From JAGVPT01 sp964642725 (GTDB lineage Bacteria > Bacteroidota > Ignavibacteria > UBA10030 > UBA8401): 64,000 nucleotides of DNA. Below the pieces are notes generated by a model. The model made no database searches. It was not told where the DNA came from and was given only the letters and a program-made list of their open reading frames with translations. Location: assembly GCA_964642725.1 (NCBI GenBank), contig CAZXQG010000015.1, positions 5,173 through 69,172 of the forward strand. Direction: 5' to 3'. Below are positions 19,201 to 26,789 of the stretch, piece after piece. The translations under genes were made by a program, and so were the position numbers. The number at the start of each line of letters is the position of its first letter. Within the stretch, counting starts at the first letter, position 1.

Positions 19201-21546
19201 GTTTCCCACACTTATGTTGTTGGTATTCGCATTCAGGACGTTCCCTGAATTAATGGTAAGGTTATTTTTTACGACGAGAAATGTGTCGAGCCGTGCCGTT
19301 GCCGTGGGAGTAGCTCCTGCCACAAGCAAATTGTAGACCGGTGTAATGGATTTTACGGCGATTATTTGCCCGCTCGGCGTTGAAGCATCGCCAATCTGAA
19401 CCGTGCCGCCCGTAACAGCGTATGTTGTCGATCCTGTGTTAAGGAACCCGAGGTTCGATCCGCCCGACTGCTTGATAACGATTGTTCCGCCGGTCATCTC
19501 GAAAAAAGATCCGGCAACGCTCATAGAAAAAGGAGCGTCGGTCGTGCTCGTTGACCCGATCGTAGGAACGTTGAGCGTTCCTCCCGACATTGTAAAGACG
19601 GTTGTCGCAAAACTGTTGTACGGCGCAAACCTTCCGGCAATATTAACGGTGCCCCCTTCAATCGTAAATGTTCCGCCGTTGGACATCAAACGTTCGTCGG
19701 CGGCATTCCCGATTGTCAATACACCGCTGCTCACCCTCAACGATCCGGAGACAATGAGACTGTCGGGGATTGTGACTGACGGCGAATTACTGTAAAGCCA
19801 TAGTCCAGCCGAAGACGGAATTGTTACGTTCCCCAGGAAAGGCGTAAGAGTTGCCGCGGTGGAAATCCTGAACGTCCCGTTCGAAAGAGTGAGAAAACCT
19901 GCCACAGTGTCGACAAAGTTCGTGGCTGACACGTCGAGAATATTGGAGATCGAGGATCCCATGTTCATTACGATTTTTCCAAAACGCGTTGTCCCCGCTC
20001 CTTCAATATTTTGGGGTCCGTTCTTACTGAAAGTTACGATACACCGGCTTGATGCGCTTGCTTCCATGTTGAATGTCCCCGCATTCATAATATCGCCGGT
20101 GATATTAATTGCGTGAGATGTTTGAGAGTATCCGCCGTTTACATTGAGACTTCCCCCTGTGTTCACCGTAATGCCGCCATTGACAGTCAAAGTCCGAGCG
20201 GTAGCACTGTTGCCGATAATTAATGTTGCTCCGATGCCTCCTTGCCCAACCGTAACGCTGTTTGTAGTGTCGTTGCCATCAAGGGTCACCGTTGTATTAT
20301 CGGCGATGGTTACATTTGCGGTCGCAGCGGGAACGACTCCGCCTATCCAAGTCGAGCCGGTGTTCCACGGCCCGGTCTGTGCAGAAATAATATTGGGAGC
20401 GGGACTGGTCGCTTGACTTCCCAGCAAAGCAGCGCTAAGTCTCCCTTCGGTCACTGCATAGACTTTCCAGTAGTATGTCGTGCCCGGGAGCAGACCTGTC
20501 TCAATAGAAGAGGTCGAATTTGCTGCGAGTTGGTGGATGAAATTATAGGTGGCGCCGCCATCATCCGAGCGGTAGATCACGTATCCAACTTCGTTGTTTG
20601 CATTGTCTGTCCAGTTGAGCTGCATCGACGTTAACTGGATATTCGAGAACGTGAGGTTCGTCGGGTTGGAAGGTGTCGGCGGTGTAAAGGTGAGCATGGA
20701 GTTCGCCGTCGGCAGCGTTGTTAGATTGTTTTGAGCAGCATTACTGAATGTAGTCGTATTTGCTGTTTGTTGACTAAGAAGCTGAGCTGCCGTTGGAGAT
20801 GCGCTCAATACCGAATCATTGATCCCGAGGGTGTAAGACCATACGGCGGTCCCGGGAGTCATCGATCCATAAATGAACTGAATTGCACCCGTTGATTCAA
20901 ACAGCTTCACTTGAAAATTTACGTTCGCATAATAGGTCCACACAGACATGTCAAGCCATTCAACCGTCAGGACTCTGTTCGGGGCAGTACCGGTGGTCAG
21001 GTACATAATACTATTTCCGAGTGGATCCGTCTCCCCCAGCGTGGTTAGATCAAAGTATAAAGGTGCCAAGGCCAGAACCGTTCCGCCGGCTTGTGAATTC
21101 GTAGTGAGGTCGGCGTCATACGGGCCGAACGGGCGTGAATTTGGCCCTCCATCAAACGTCTGCCAGGAAAAGTCAATGAACCCGTTCGTGGAAACGCTAA
21201 ACTGCGTATAGCGAGTGCCGTTGTACCAGAAATCGAACCCTATGTTGACCGGATAGCTTCTGTTGTCGTCCTGATTGCTATTACCATTCGTGTTGTTCCG
21301 CCATGCCGGAAATGCATTGCCCGTTAGCGAGTCCGATGAGTAGATAATGCCCGTCGTTTGCGTGACGGGAGCGTAGTTCGCGATGCTCTGGCCTCGCATA
21401 GAAGAACCCGCGAGCATCATCAGTCCCGCCAGAACGATGACTTTCGCACAAGCCTCCTTCTTCAAACCACGATATAAGCGAGATATTCGGTTCATAATTA
21501 TTTTTGCCAATGATGTCAAACTGTGTTCAGTGAACAACGTTCTCAT
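13216..21546 (-). CDS. Very large beta-helix/repeat surface protein (operon gene 3)
   Basis: This is the largest gene here, about 2776 residues. After the signal region comes a nidogen-like globular domain (about residues 55-290; STNGFIDFSWQTF), one fibronectin type III module (about 295-385; LTSMQLNWTDNANNEVGYVI), then over 2200 residues of Ser/Thr/Asn/Gly-rich repeats of beta-helix character (FNGTGAQTI, YNNLTISNA motifs). Within these are five full tandem copies of a 61-residue unit. A terminal DUF11 module (NPVPGDTVTYTISYSNTG) ends at TYRVTIN. No T9SS domain is present. The ATG at 21546 shares one base with the previous stop; the Met at 21495 would give a tighter signal peptide. A long adhesin or fibre is the likely role. 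Confidence 0.8.
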   Translation of the reverse strand: MRTLFTEHSLTSLAKIIMNRISRLYRGLKKEACAKVIVLAGLMMLAGSSMRGQSIANYAPVTQTTGIIYSSDSLTGNAFPAWRNNTNGNSNQDDNRSYPVNIGFDFWYNGTRYTQFSVSTNGFIDFSWQTFDGGPNSRPFGPYDADLTTNSQAGGTVLALAPLYFDLTTLGETDPLGNSIMYLTTGTAPNRVLTVEWLDMSVWTYYANVNFQVKLFESTGAIQFIYGSMTPGTAVWSYTLGINDSVLSASPTAAQLLSQQTANTTTFSNAAQNNLTTLPTANSMLTFTPPTPSNPTNLTFSNIQLTSMQLNWTDNANNEVGYVIYRSDDGGATYNFIHQLAANSTSSIETGLLPGTTYYWKVYAVTEGRLSAALLGSQATSPAPNIISAQTGPWNTGSTWIGGVVPAATANVTIADNTTVTLDGNDTTNSVTVGQGGIGATLIIGNSATARTLTVNGGITVNTGGSLNVNGGYSQTSHAINITGDIMNAGTFNMEASASSRCIVTFSKNGPQNIEGAGTTRFGKIVMNMGSSISNILDVSATNFVDTVAGFLTLSNGTFRISTAATLTPFLGNVTIPSSAGLWLYSNSPSVTIPDSLIVSGSLRVSSGVLTIGNAADERLMSNGGTFTIEGGTVNIAGRFAPYNSFATTVFTMSGGTLNVPTIGSTSTTDAPFSMSVAGSFFEMTGGTIVIKQSGGSNLGFLNTGSTTYAVTGGTVQIGDASTPSGQIIAVKSITPVYNLLVAGATPTATARLDTFLVVKNNLTINSGNVLNANTNNISVGNLWNDAGSFTPTTATATFNGTGAQTITKASSAETFNKLTIKNSASVSLGASTNAAVADSFQILQGTFAVAANTLTLNGAVTSSGTLTSGTSGTVSYNKSSAGQTVLAANYGNLTFSNFTKTLPSTGTVGVASTFTPGTAAGHTIAGSTVDFNGAGAQTIPWFLFNNLTVSTGGTKTLSVPAADTVQGSFTINSGVTFADGGFTLRVAKNSANSGAHTGTGSITFIPGSAAHVLSGTGSYTNLVMNDANGATLSNNLSVNGVLTFTSGIITTSSADTVVISSTGSVSRTSGHVNGNLGKYFPTGSNVLRLFEIGDATTFAPDTVTFASVTTGGNLVSSVTAGDNPNIASSGVDPNHSVNRYWKISNNGIVFTTYTATFDFVAGDIDAGSTTGTFIVAKFDAAWTLPTVGTRTGTSTQATGMNSIYSSGSSFAVGNVFTTVTNSYQSVATGAWNAPATWQRYNGAAWVAAAVAPDSTAQTITLQSGYAVTVTASTNADQLVVSAGAVMVINGGVTFTLHNGAGTDLVISGALMNGGTLAQGTATATVTSTGLYAHNTNNTANLVATWDPNSTCQFTGVTNALPVNLAQTFGNFTWNCPGQTTILNIAGVLTTIAGNFTMTSTGTGELDLAAAQSQTTTVGGSFSQTGGTFGLSTGNGTPTLSIAGNFSMSGGILRMKGSGGANTGVSTMNVAGNFSFTAGTISENSLSNAGKGLVVFNGTGNQTYTSGGTIANTDSIGFTVNNGASLYVGTSTIIGGGTFTLSNGATLGIGSTNGITVSGANGNIQTNGLRTYNAGANYVYNGIALQSTGNGLPSTVNKLTINNSAGANLTNSVQTDSLYLTAGAFNVNAAVTLTINNLVTVTTGSLTSATTGTVNYSKASNGQPVLSGSYGNLTFSNFNKILPSSGTVVIAGTFTAGTATSHTVTGSTVSFNGTLSQVIPAFTFNNLTLSNGWKGLGGNASVQGIDSISSGIFSDSVFILTVNGNVVNKAQHRGSGEMYFNGSSSAHIVSGGGTFGNIEINDGNGITTSGNLNINGTLMLTRGIITTGSDSVVINSGGNVNRAVSGLARHVFGNLKTYVPTGSPVSMTFHIGDAANYAPLNVTFASVSAAGYLVATTTGSNHPNIGISGFDITKNVSRYWTLKNLNITFTTYSITANFVSTDVAPAANTANFFLRMYLGGLWSGPTTTARTSSSTQAVGLAAFGDYAVGDLLGYFRWTGLGGNPYWNTPNNWSLNAVPTTANDVVLDTAAVIYNISADSCRSLTISNSGIQLTDSIGSLAVLGNLSMTNGTLNTRLAFPRVSGTTTLSGGIVGFTGTGAQTIPALNFYNLNVTGARTTNNMTLAGGTITIANSATSSATFTTGQWINTGNLVQYTGSGAQSIAAIGYNNLTISNARSANNITFSNSDTIRIAGTFTLAATFNSGYGYITSGTSFDFNGTGSQTVPCLAYNSLRISGVRTTNTVTLSSTDTIHVASVFSPVATFSSGGYQSTGTIFEYNGTSAQTIAPFNYNNLLISGARTTNNVTFASSGTVGIAGAMTMSATFTSGAYVTTGSTINYNGTGAQTVNAFSYNNLTISGARTSNYVTLASSDTIRIANAFSPSATFTSGDYVRTGSTISFNGSGAQTIPSFRYNNLQTATGGTKTSGGAITTYGSMIIGVSSTFDGSSNIDTLYGNWINNGTFTPTTSEIVFAGPSNSTVSGTTSFNNLTINKSSSTTNVALGSNIQVVNLSMTAGSMGTSSNGVTITSTRTGNGIILGTITRTHVFTAGTSYAFEGPNTTLNFNSGGTLPTSITVFVDTVSPGANTYMQPINRYYTISQTGGSGFTFTMRLHYQNSEVVPPNIKSTLKAWQRTSTGPDVWARLGATSIDSVNYWVENTGVTTVGTWSLSSTTVPNIVLTLAASAANPVPGDTVTYTISYSNTGDGSATNTVVSASTPFHTSYVANSVTVNTVPKTDAADADGVSVSSGNITVNLATVVGTIAPGGNGTITYRVTIN
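14300..15267 (-). repeat. Tandem 61-codon repeats inside the giant protein gene
   Basis: Five full units and the start of a sixth follow one another every 183 bp. Each begins with F/Y-N/T-G-T/S-G/S-A-Q-T-I/V, continues with YNNLTISGARTTN and a TIRIA block, and ends with a SGxYxxTGS block. The units differ from each other at many codons, so they diverged after duplication or are under selection to differ. This would form one regular rod segment of the surface protein. Confidence 0.85.
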
Positions 21547-24500
21547 CAAAAATAGTTCAGGATCTTTTCAGTGAACTTTACTCCCATGGTCACATACGGC
21601 CCTTTTGACCAATACGTGTAATCTATCAAATCGAGATCTTTGTTTCCAATGAAATTATAGCCGACCGCGATGTGAACATTTTGCAGCAGAACATAGCCGA
21701 CTTCAGCGCTGTATCCGATCTTAGCGTCATTTGCTTGGTGCTGGCTTAGAATTCTGTATTCGCCTGCAACGTCGAAACTGTGCCAGTTCAAATCGTATTC
21801 TGCATGGAGCAGATAGAAATCTGTGAGAGTCTTTGATTCGAGGCCATACGATGTTGCATTGTCCACTTTCAGGGCATATTTTAACCCCAGTTCCAGCCTG
21901 CGAAACGGCTCAATGAAAGTGTGCAGAGAAACGATCGAGGCATTATCGTAGGTCTCCGGCGATACTAATCCGTTGTACGACATTCTCTGGTCGAACTTGC
22001 CTATCGCATTCAACCAATCCCATGCTACAGGCCTGTATGCGATGCCGATGGTGTTGTGCAAGTTCTTCAGCGTCCCGTCGGAAAGGCCAGAACCGATTTG
22101 ATTCAAGCCCAATGTCCCGCCTGCGAAATTATTTGTATCCGTGGCCCCGTTGCGCACTTCTTCGTAGTAAGATAATTTTTCTATGAGAGTGAAATCTCTG
22201 GCCAAACGCAGGTCTCCGCCAAAGGTAAGGTTGCGCTTGTTGCTCTGTCCGTCGCTGGCAATCTCACCTTTGATCGTCGCTTTGTATGAAGCCTTCGGCA
22301 AATACTCTAAACCGGCTGAGAAGGCATTGTGATCGGGCGTTGCTGTCTCAAGAACGTTGCGGCTAAGGTCTCTGGTTTTTTCGTATGCCAGTTCGGATGT
22401 GAGATCGTCCGTGATCTTTGTCGTATTCTTTAAGCCGATGCTCGCCTGATTGCGTCTTCCGCTGATCCCGTTTCCGACTTCATATTTGCCTGTGACCGTC
22501 GTTCCAAATCCCATCGAAGAACTTAACCCGACGATGGATGAATTGCCCGCACCTTCATAGATTTTTTCCTGCAGCGTTATCGTCACCGGGTCGATGATGC
22601 GATAATCGACACCAACTGTGCCAACCGAAGGTTGAATTGCGTCTTGGCTTGAGGAGCTTATGTTGTCCACATATTCACCCGACACGTTGAGACGGCTTGA
22701 TGCTTTCACCGTCGTCTTAGCATCGATAAGCGTTGATTGACGTTTCTCTTCTGAGAGTGTGAGTGTGTCGGATGAGAGGCTTTCATACTGTGCATTTTCG
22801 ATTTTCAATGAAGAGGTGACAATATCGGCAAACGTATGTTCGATTCCGCCGGAAACTGAATTTGTTGTTACCGTTGCGTTGCCCGATTGTCCTGTCGTAT
22901 GATAATAATCGCCTTCCAACTTCGTTGAAGTAATGCCTTCAAACGACCCGCCGACGCCATAGCGTTGTGTGCTGGTTCCGCCCAATCCGTCGCTGAGTCC
23001 GCCGCTGCCGATTGTGGGGTTTAAAAATCCTGCTTCAACTTTTCGATAATACGATTTGAGGTTAAGTTGTTCAACCGGCGAACCGCCGACTTCAACATCC
23101 CATGCAGCGCCTCGTTGGGCATTGTCCTGGCCTTGAGCGATTTCGCCGAGTACCTTCAGCGAATTACCGATCTTGTATCCTGTATTGAAGCCGAGCAGTG
23201 TGTAATTCTTCGGGTCGCGTTGTTCTGTTACCGCCGATGCGCCGACGGTTAAGCCTTTTACAATTTCTTTTTCACCTTGGGCTCCGGCAACGTAATTATC
23301 CGGGAAACCGGATTGTGATTCGTACGTTACGACAATATATATCGGATTGCCGCCGTTGTCGATACTCGACACGGGTTGCTTGAAAAACAGTGTGCCTTGT
23401 TCGTAATCGATATCATAATCGTTGATTCTCGTTTTGTCAACACGGGTCAACACGACTTCAGAATGCAGTTTATCGCGGACTTCGATTCGGACCTTTTCCG
23501 AACCCTGCACTACGTTGCTGTTGTTGAGGAAGTAGAATCCGGAAATGCCTTCGCCCCGGATTTCTTTTTGAACTACTTTACGGTCTGTTACTGTCCCAAA
23601 CGCATCAACTTTCCCCGTTTTTGTTTCGTAGTGGCCCTTTACACCTGTGAAGCTGCGGTCGTACCGCGCCAATTCGTTTTGCGCAAAAGCAGTGTTGAAA
23701 TCACCGAACATCAGGAATGAACGATTCCGCTCGAGCTTAACATAGAGAGGGCTGTTTGTTTGTGCTGTGTAGTCAACGTTGCTGTTGTCGCCATAGACCG
23801 AATAGAGCACGTCGGGATCCAGGTCTCTGAAAAGCCGATCTTGCTGAATTCTCTGATTGTCATACGATGCAGTCAGCAAATAATTGCTCCATATTGAACC
23901 GCGTCCGTAGAACGCCAGCCTGCCATCCGAATGTATTCCATCTGAGATTTTATTTGCGCTCTGCAACTGGGAGAACGAACTGTCCGACATCGATCCACCG
24001 GTTTTCAGTGAATTCACGGAACCCTCGGCAGAGCCAACAAGCATTAACGGTTCAACAGGCGTAGTAAATTCTTTGGTGACGCTCGTAGAAATATTAGATG
24101 TTGAAACTTTAAGAGTATACGACCCAGCCTCTTTGGGGGCATGCAATGGAATTGTAACCAATCCATTTTTTAATCGGAGTTGAATGCCCGGGGTATTCGG
24201 ATCCACATCTTGAACATCCATATCCATACTGTCGGCCTCAACAGTGACAAAGTATCCGTCGCCGACCTTCACACCCCATTTATCGACAACGACAGCCGTT
24301 ACATTCACGATTGTACGCCCGTCTGCGCCGACTTCATTTTCAGGCATTGCGACTATGATTGAATCAGGGGAGCCGATGCGGTGGATTTGCCGATTAAGTG
24401 TTAAATAATTGCCGTTCGGCATTCGCGCTGTCACTGTATAGGTTACCGGACCTTCAGGCGTCGGAACTCCCAAAAATTCAAAGACACCGTCAGGACGCAC

Positions 24501-24704
24501 GGAGGTTGAATCCACGGGGGTTCCATTTACTTTTAATAGAATGGGCGTGCCCGGGGCAGCTTGACCCGCAACAAACTGATTTTGGAAAACAGTTACCGTT
24601 CCTTCTTTCGGCTCAGTGATGACCACTTGGGCATCAACGAGAGAAACGGCGAGAAGCATGTTTCCCAGGATCAGAACAGCGTATTTTTTTAATATTGCGA
24701 GCAT
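21546..24704 (-). CDS. Outer-membrane beta-barrel protein with N-terminal Ig-like domains (operon gene 2)
   Basis: The 1052-residue product has a signal peptide (VLILGNMLLAVSLVDAQ), two or three N-terminal Ig-like domains (about residues 27-210), and a linker that includes a segment common in large outer-membrane proteins (VDKTRINDYDIDYEQGTLFF, about residues 425-445). The C-terminal 550 residues are alternating amphipathic strands with frequent aromatic ends, finishing KGPYVTMGVKFTEKILNYF with a terminal Phe as outer-membrane barrels require. It resembles neither a TonB receptor (no plug or TonB box seen) nor a classic usher. Inside the operon it is the natural candidate for the outer-membrane pore or anchor of the surface proteins. 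Confidence 0.7.
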   Translation of the reverse strand: MLAILKKYAVLILGNMLLAVSLVDAQVVITEPKEGTVTVFQNQFVAGQAAPGTPILLKVNGTPVDSTSVRPDGVFEFLGVPTPEGPVTYTVTARMPNGNYLTLNRQIHRIGSPDSIIVAMPENEVGADGRTIVNVTAVVVDKWGVKVGDGYFVTVEADSMDMDVQDVDPNTPGIQLRLKNGLVTIPLHAPKEAGSYTLKVSTSNISTSVTKEFTTPVEPLMLVGSAEGSVNSLKTGGSMSDSSFSQLQSANKISDGIHSDGRLAFYGRGSIWSNYLLTASYDNQRIQQDRLFRDLDPDVLYSVYGDNSNVDYTAQTNSPLYVKLERNRSFLMFGDFNTAFAQNELARYDRSFTGVKGHYETKTGKVDAFGTVTDRKVVQKEIRGEGISGFYFLNNSNVVQGSEKVRIEVRDKLHSEVVLTRVDKTRINDYDIDYEQGTLFFKQPVSSIDNGGNPIYIVVTYESQSGFPDNYVAGAQGEKEIVKGLTVGASAVTEQRDPKNYTLLGFNTGYKIGNSLKVLGEIAQGQDNAQRGAAWDVEVGGSPVEQLNLKSYYRKVEAGFLNPTIGSGGLSDGLGGTSTQRYGVGGSFEGITSTKLEGDYYHTTGQSGNATVTTNSVSGGIEHTFADIVTSSLKIENAQYESLSSDTLTLSEEKRQSTLIDAKTTVKASSRLNVSGEYVDNISSSSQDAIQPSVGTVGVDYRIIDPVTITLQEKIYEGAGNSSIVGLSSSMGFGTTVTGKYEVGNGISGRRNQASIGLKNTTKITDDLTSELAYEKTRDLSRNVLETATPDHNAFSAGLEYLPKASYKATIKGEIASDGQSNKRNLTFGGDLRLARDFTLIEKLSYYEEVRNGATDTNNFAGGTLGLNQIGSGLSDGTLKNLHNTIGIAYRPVAWDWLNAIGKFDQRMSYNGLVSPETYDNASIVSLHTFIEPFRRLELGLKYALKVDNATSYGLESKTLTDFYLLHAEYDLNWHSFDVAGEYRILSQHQANDAKIGYSAEVGYVLLQNVHIAVGYNFIGNKDLDLIDYTYWSKGPYVTMGVKFTEKILNYF

Positions 24705-24734
24705 TTACTTTTTTTGGTCTTTCTCTTTCATTGT

Positions 24735-24765
24735 GGGCTTACCAGGTTTCACTCCTGGTAAGCCC
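24735..24765 (-). promoter_or_regulatory. Strong intercistronic RNA hairpin
   Basis: A perfect 12-bp inverted repeat (GGGCTTACCAGG at 24735-24746, CCTGGTAAGCCC at 24754-24765) encloses a 7-nt loop between the stop of the 598-aa gene and the start of the barrel gene. On the transcribed strand it is followed by ACAATGAAAG, so there is no U-tract for intrinsic termination. Such hairpins commonly protect the 3' end of the upstream message and lower expression downstream. Confidence 0.8.
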
Positions 24766-24779
24766 GGCACAGATTGAAC

Positions 24780-26576
24780 TTAATTTACAGCCACACGATA
24801 TTTGACGATTTTTGTGCCGCCGCCGCCGTTCACGGTAGCCGGACCAACCGTCACGGTATTCGCGCTGAAGGAAGCTCCGTCAGCATCGACAGCATTCGTT
24901 TTCGCAACGCCATCGACCAAAATCCCGTTACCCACTCCATAAGAATTCGGGCCGAATGTTGTATTGCTTGGAATTGCATTCGAAGTGGTAAGGCTGGTTG
25001 CATTTCCAGTTCCGCTGTTGGTGATAGTCAGCGTATACTCGATCGTATCGCCAGGGGCAGGATTTGCAAGAGTACCTACACCATAAATCCAGGCCTGAGT
25101 TAAGACGATGCTTAGATTAGGTGCAGTAACAGTAGTTGTAATTGTAATAGATGGATTGTAATTGCTTACGCCAACAGGCTGCGTACCGGCAGTTCCCGGA
25201 GTTGCGGTGAGCAGGCGAATGATAGTGTTTCCATTTTGGCCTGTTACGTTCACTCGCAGGTAGACAAACAATGTAAGTGAATCACCCGCGTTGACCGAGG
25301 CGGTCGTAAACGGCTGACTTCCCGCGACGCCCGATGTTGCCGTGAATAAGTGAACCGTATCAAGGTTGCCGCCCGATTGAGCTTGGCTGAGCGTGAAGGT
25401 CATCGCGGCATTGCCTCGATTTTTCACCCTAAACTGGTAGACAACCGAATCTCCAGGATTTCCATTTTGATTCGCAGTCAATTGAGAAACATACGCGCCG
25501 GAAGCTTGTGATACGGTCAGCGACGTCAAAGCTGCCGTCCCTTTTGTATACGCATGCAATCCGTCGTTATAGATTAACTGGGTCGTTGTAGCGTGGGTCG
25601 AATCCATTATATAGATGGAATTTCCTACATGTGCACCAGTTCCATTTGTCGTCACTTGCTGGATTGTTACAACTACTTGACGCGTGATTGGTGAACCCAT
25701 CCCAGCCGGAAGATCGACAGCATTCAATGTCCATGATACTGTGCCGCCATCGCCAGAACCATTAACTCCGGAATTTGATCCGCTATTTGTAGCACTCGTA
25801 AAATTGAAGTTGGTATCGAGCTTGAACGTAAGTGTCGCACCATTCTGGATTGCAAGGTGCCCTGTATTTTGAAGCGAGAGTGTATATGTAAACGACGAGC
25901 CCGGGATTAACTGGGCAGCAGTCGGTCCAGCGGGAAGTTGCGCACCGGTTACCGAAAGAACAGGTTTCGCGATTGTTACGTTAGCGAAGTATACCTGACG
26001 ACCAACTCCGCCGACAAGAACAACTGCGGGCAGACCACCGTATGATTGTGCATAGACCGTCACTGAGTCTTTCATGTTGTCGGGTGCGTTTGCTCCTTGC
26101 GGGATGGCAATCTTTAAAATTAACCCGATGCGGTTTGCAATCGTCGTATCTGTGTAGACATTGCTTCCGGAAGCAATTGCCGGGTCGGTGCCAACATAGA
26201 CACCGCTATTGGTAACATCTCTGTAAAGCTGAGCAACCCAACCGGTCGGCAGATGACTAACGGTAAGGTTGACACTGTCGGCATAGTTGCCGTTGTTCGA
26301 AACGTAAAATGCTTTATAGAGGATTGTGCTGTCAACAGTCGTCGTGGACGAGCTTGAAGCGACCATGTTGAGCGACACTTTATATCCAACCGTCATCGAG
26401 ACCGTATTGGACGAGGCATTGCGAACATTGACGCCGGCGTTGTATTGCACGGTCGCCTGGTTTGAAATTACTGTGCCTGCCAATGTTCCGTAGGCATACA
26501 CATGCTGCATTGAGGAAAGCAACAGTATCGCTACCATCGCTATTCCGAGTCGAGAGAACAGATTGTTCGTTCTCAT
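24780..26576 (-). CDS. Exported DUF11 repeat protein, probable major subunit (operon gene 1)
   Basis: From the ATG at 26576 (preceded by TATAGGAGATACAAAC, a strong Shine-Dalgarno) the protein has 598 residues. The in-frame Met 24 codons upstream lacks a ribosome site and would give an odd basic leader. A signal peptide (MVAILLLSSMQHVYA) precedes GTLAGTVISNQATVQY, the N-terminal motif also seen in the 554-aa protein. Four or five DUF11-like modules follow, with a terminal one (LANPAPGDTIEYTLTITNSG) ending YRVAVN at the stop. First position, best ribosome site and the hairpin just downstream all suggest this is the most abundant product of the operon. Its function is inferred. Confidence 0.78.
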   Translation of the reverse strand: MRTNNLFSRLGIAMVAILLLSSMQHVYAYGTLAGTVISNQATVQYNAGVNVRNASSNTVSMTVGYKVSLNMVASSSSTTTVDSTILYKAFYVSNNGNYADSVNLTVSHLPTGWVAQLYRDVTNSGVYVGTDPAIASGSNVYTDTTIANRIGLILKIAIPQGANAPDNMKDSVTVYAQSYGGLPAVVLVGGVGRQVYFANVTIAKPVLSVTGAQLPAGPTAAQLIPGSSFTYTLSLQNTGHLAIQNGATLTFKLDTNFNFTSATNSGSNSGVNGSGDGGTVSWTLNAVDLPAGMGSPITRQVVVTIQQVTTNGTGAHVGNSIYIMDSTHATTTQLIYNDGLHAYTKGTAALTSLTVSQASGAYVSQLTANQNGNPGDSVVYQFRVKNRGNAAMTFTLSQAQSGGNLDTVHLFTATSGVAGSQPFTTASVNAGDSLTLFVYLRVNVTGQNGNTIIRLLTATPGTAGTQPVGVSNYNPSITITTTVTAPNLSIVLTQAWIYGVGTLANPAPGDTIEYTLTITNSGTGNATSLTTSNAIPSNTTFGPNSYGVGNGILVDGVAKTNAVDADGASFSANTVTVGPATVNGGGGTKIVKYRVAVN

Positions 26577-26711
26577 GTTTGTATCTCCTATATTAGGGTT
26601 GTGGTTGATTGTGGTGTTATTTGTTTTATTTCTTTTTCTTATTTTCATTTTGATACTCTTAAGTTTTTGTCTGAAGTTTCGTTTAGAAAATCGTTTGACT
26701 GGAAACAGAGT

Positions 26712-26762
26712 TTAAGGGGGCAATGTATCCATTGTTAGATCTCCTATATTGTTTTCAGTGTT
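26712..26762 (-). promoter_or_regulatory. Candidate leader ORF with duplicated ribosome-binding site
   Basis: In the leader of the DUF11 operon a short frame runs from an ATG at 26762 to a TAA at 26712 (16 codons). A second in-frame ATG at 26732 is preceded by AATATAGGAGATCTAACA, nearly the same as the site before the true gene start at 26576. Translation from that site would give MDTLPP and stop. It may be a leader peptide, or a relic of a duplicated gene start. Confidence 0.3.
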
Positions 26763-26789
26763 CATGCGTGTGCTCTAAATTCTGATAAT

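Noticed and set aside
13772..20634. Many long plus-strand frames opposite the giant protein gene
   Set aside because: They arise from the repetitive Thr/Ser/Gly codon pattern on the other strand; their boundaries follow the repeats and none has a ribosome site.
24735..24765. Intercistronic hairpin as a terminator
   Set aside because: No U-tract follows on the transcribed strand and the downstream genes are clearly part of the same unit.
26577..26648. Upstream start for the 598-aa DUF11 protein
   Set aside because: It would add 24 basic, Asn-rich residues before the signal peptide, whereas the ATG at 26576 has a strong Shine-Dalgarno.
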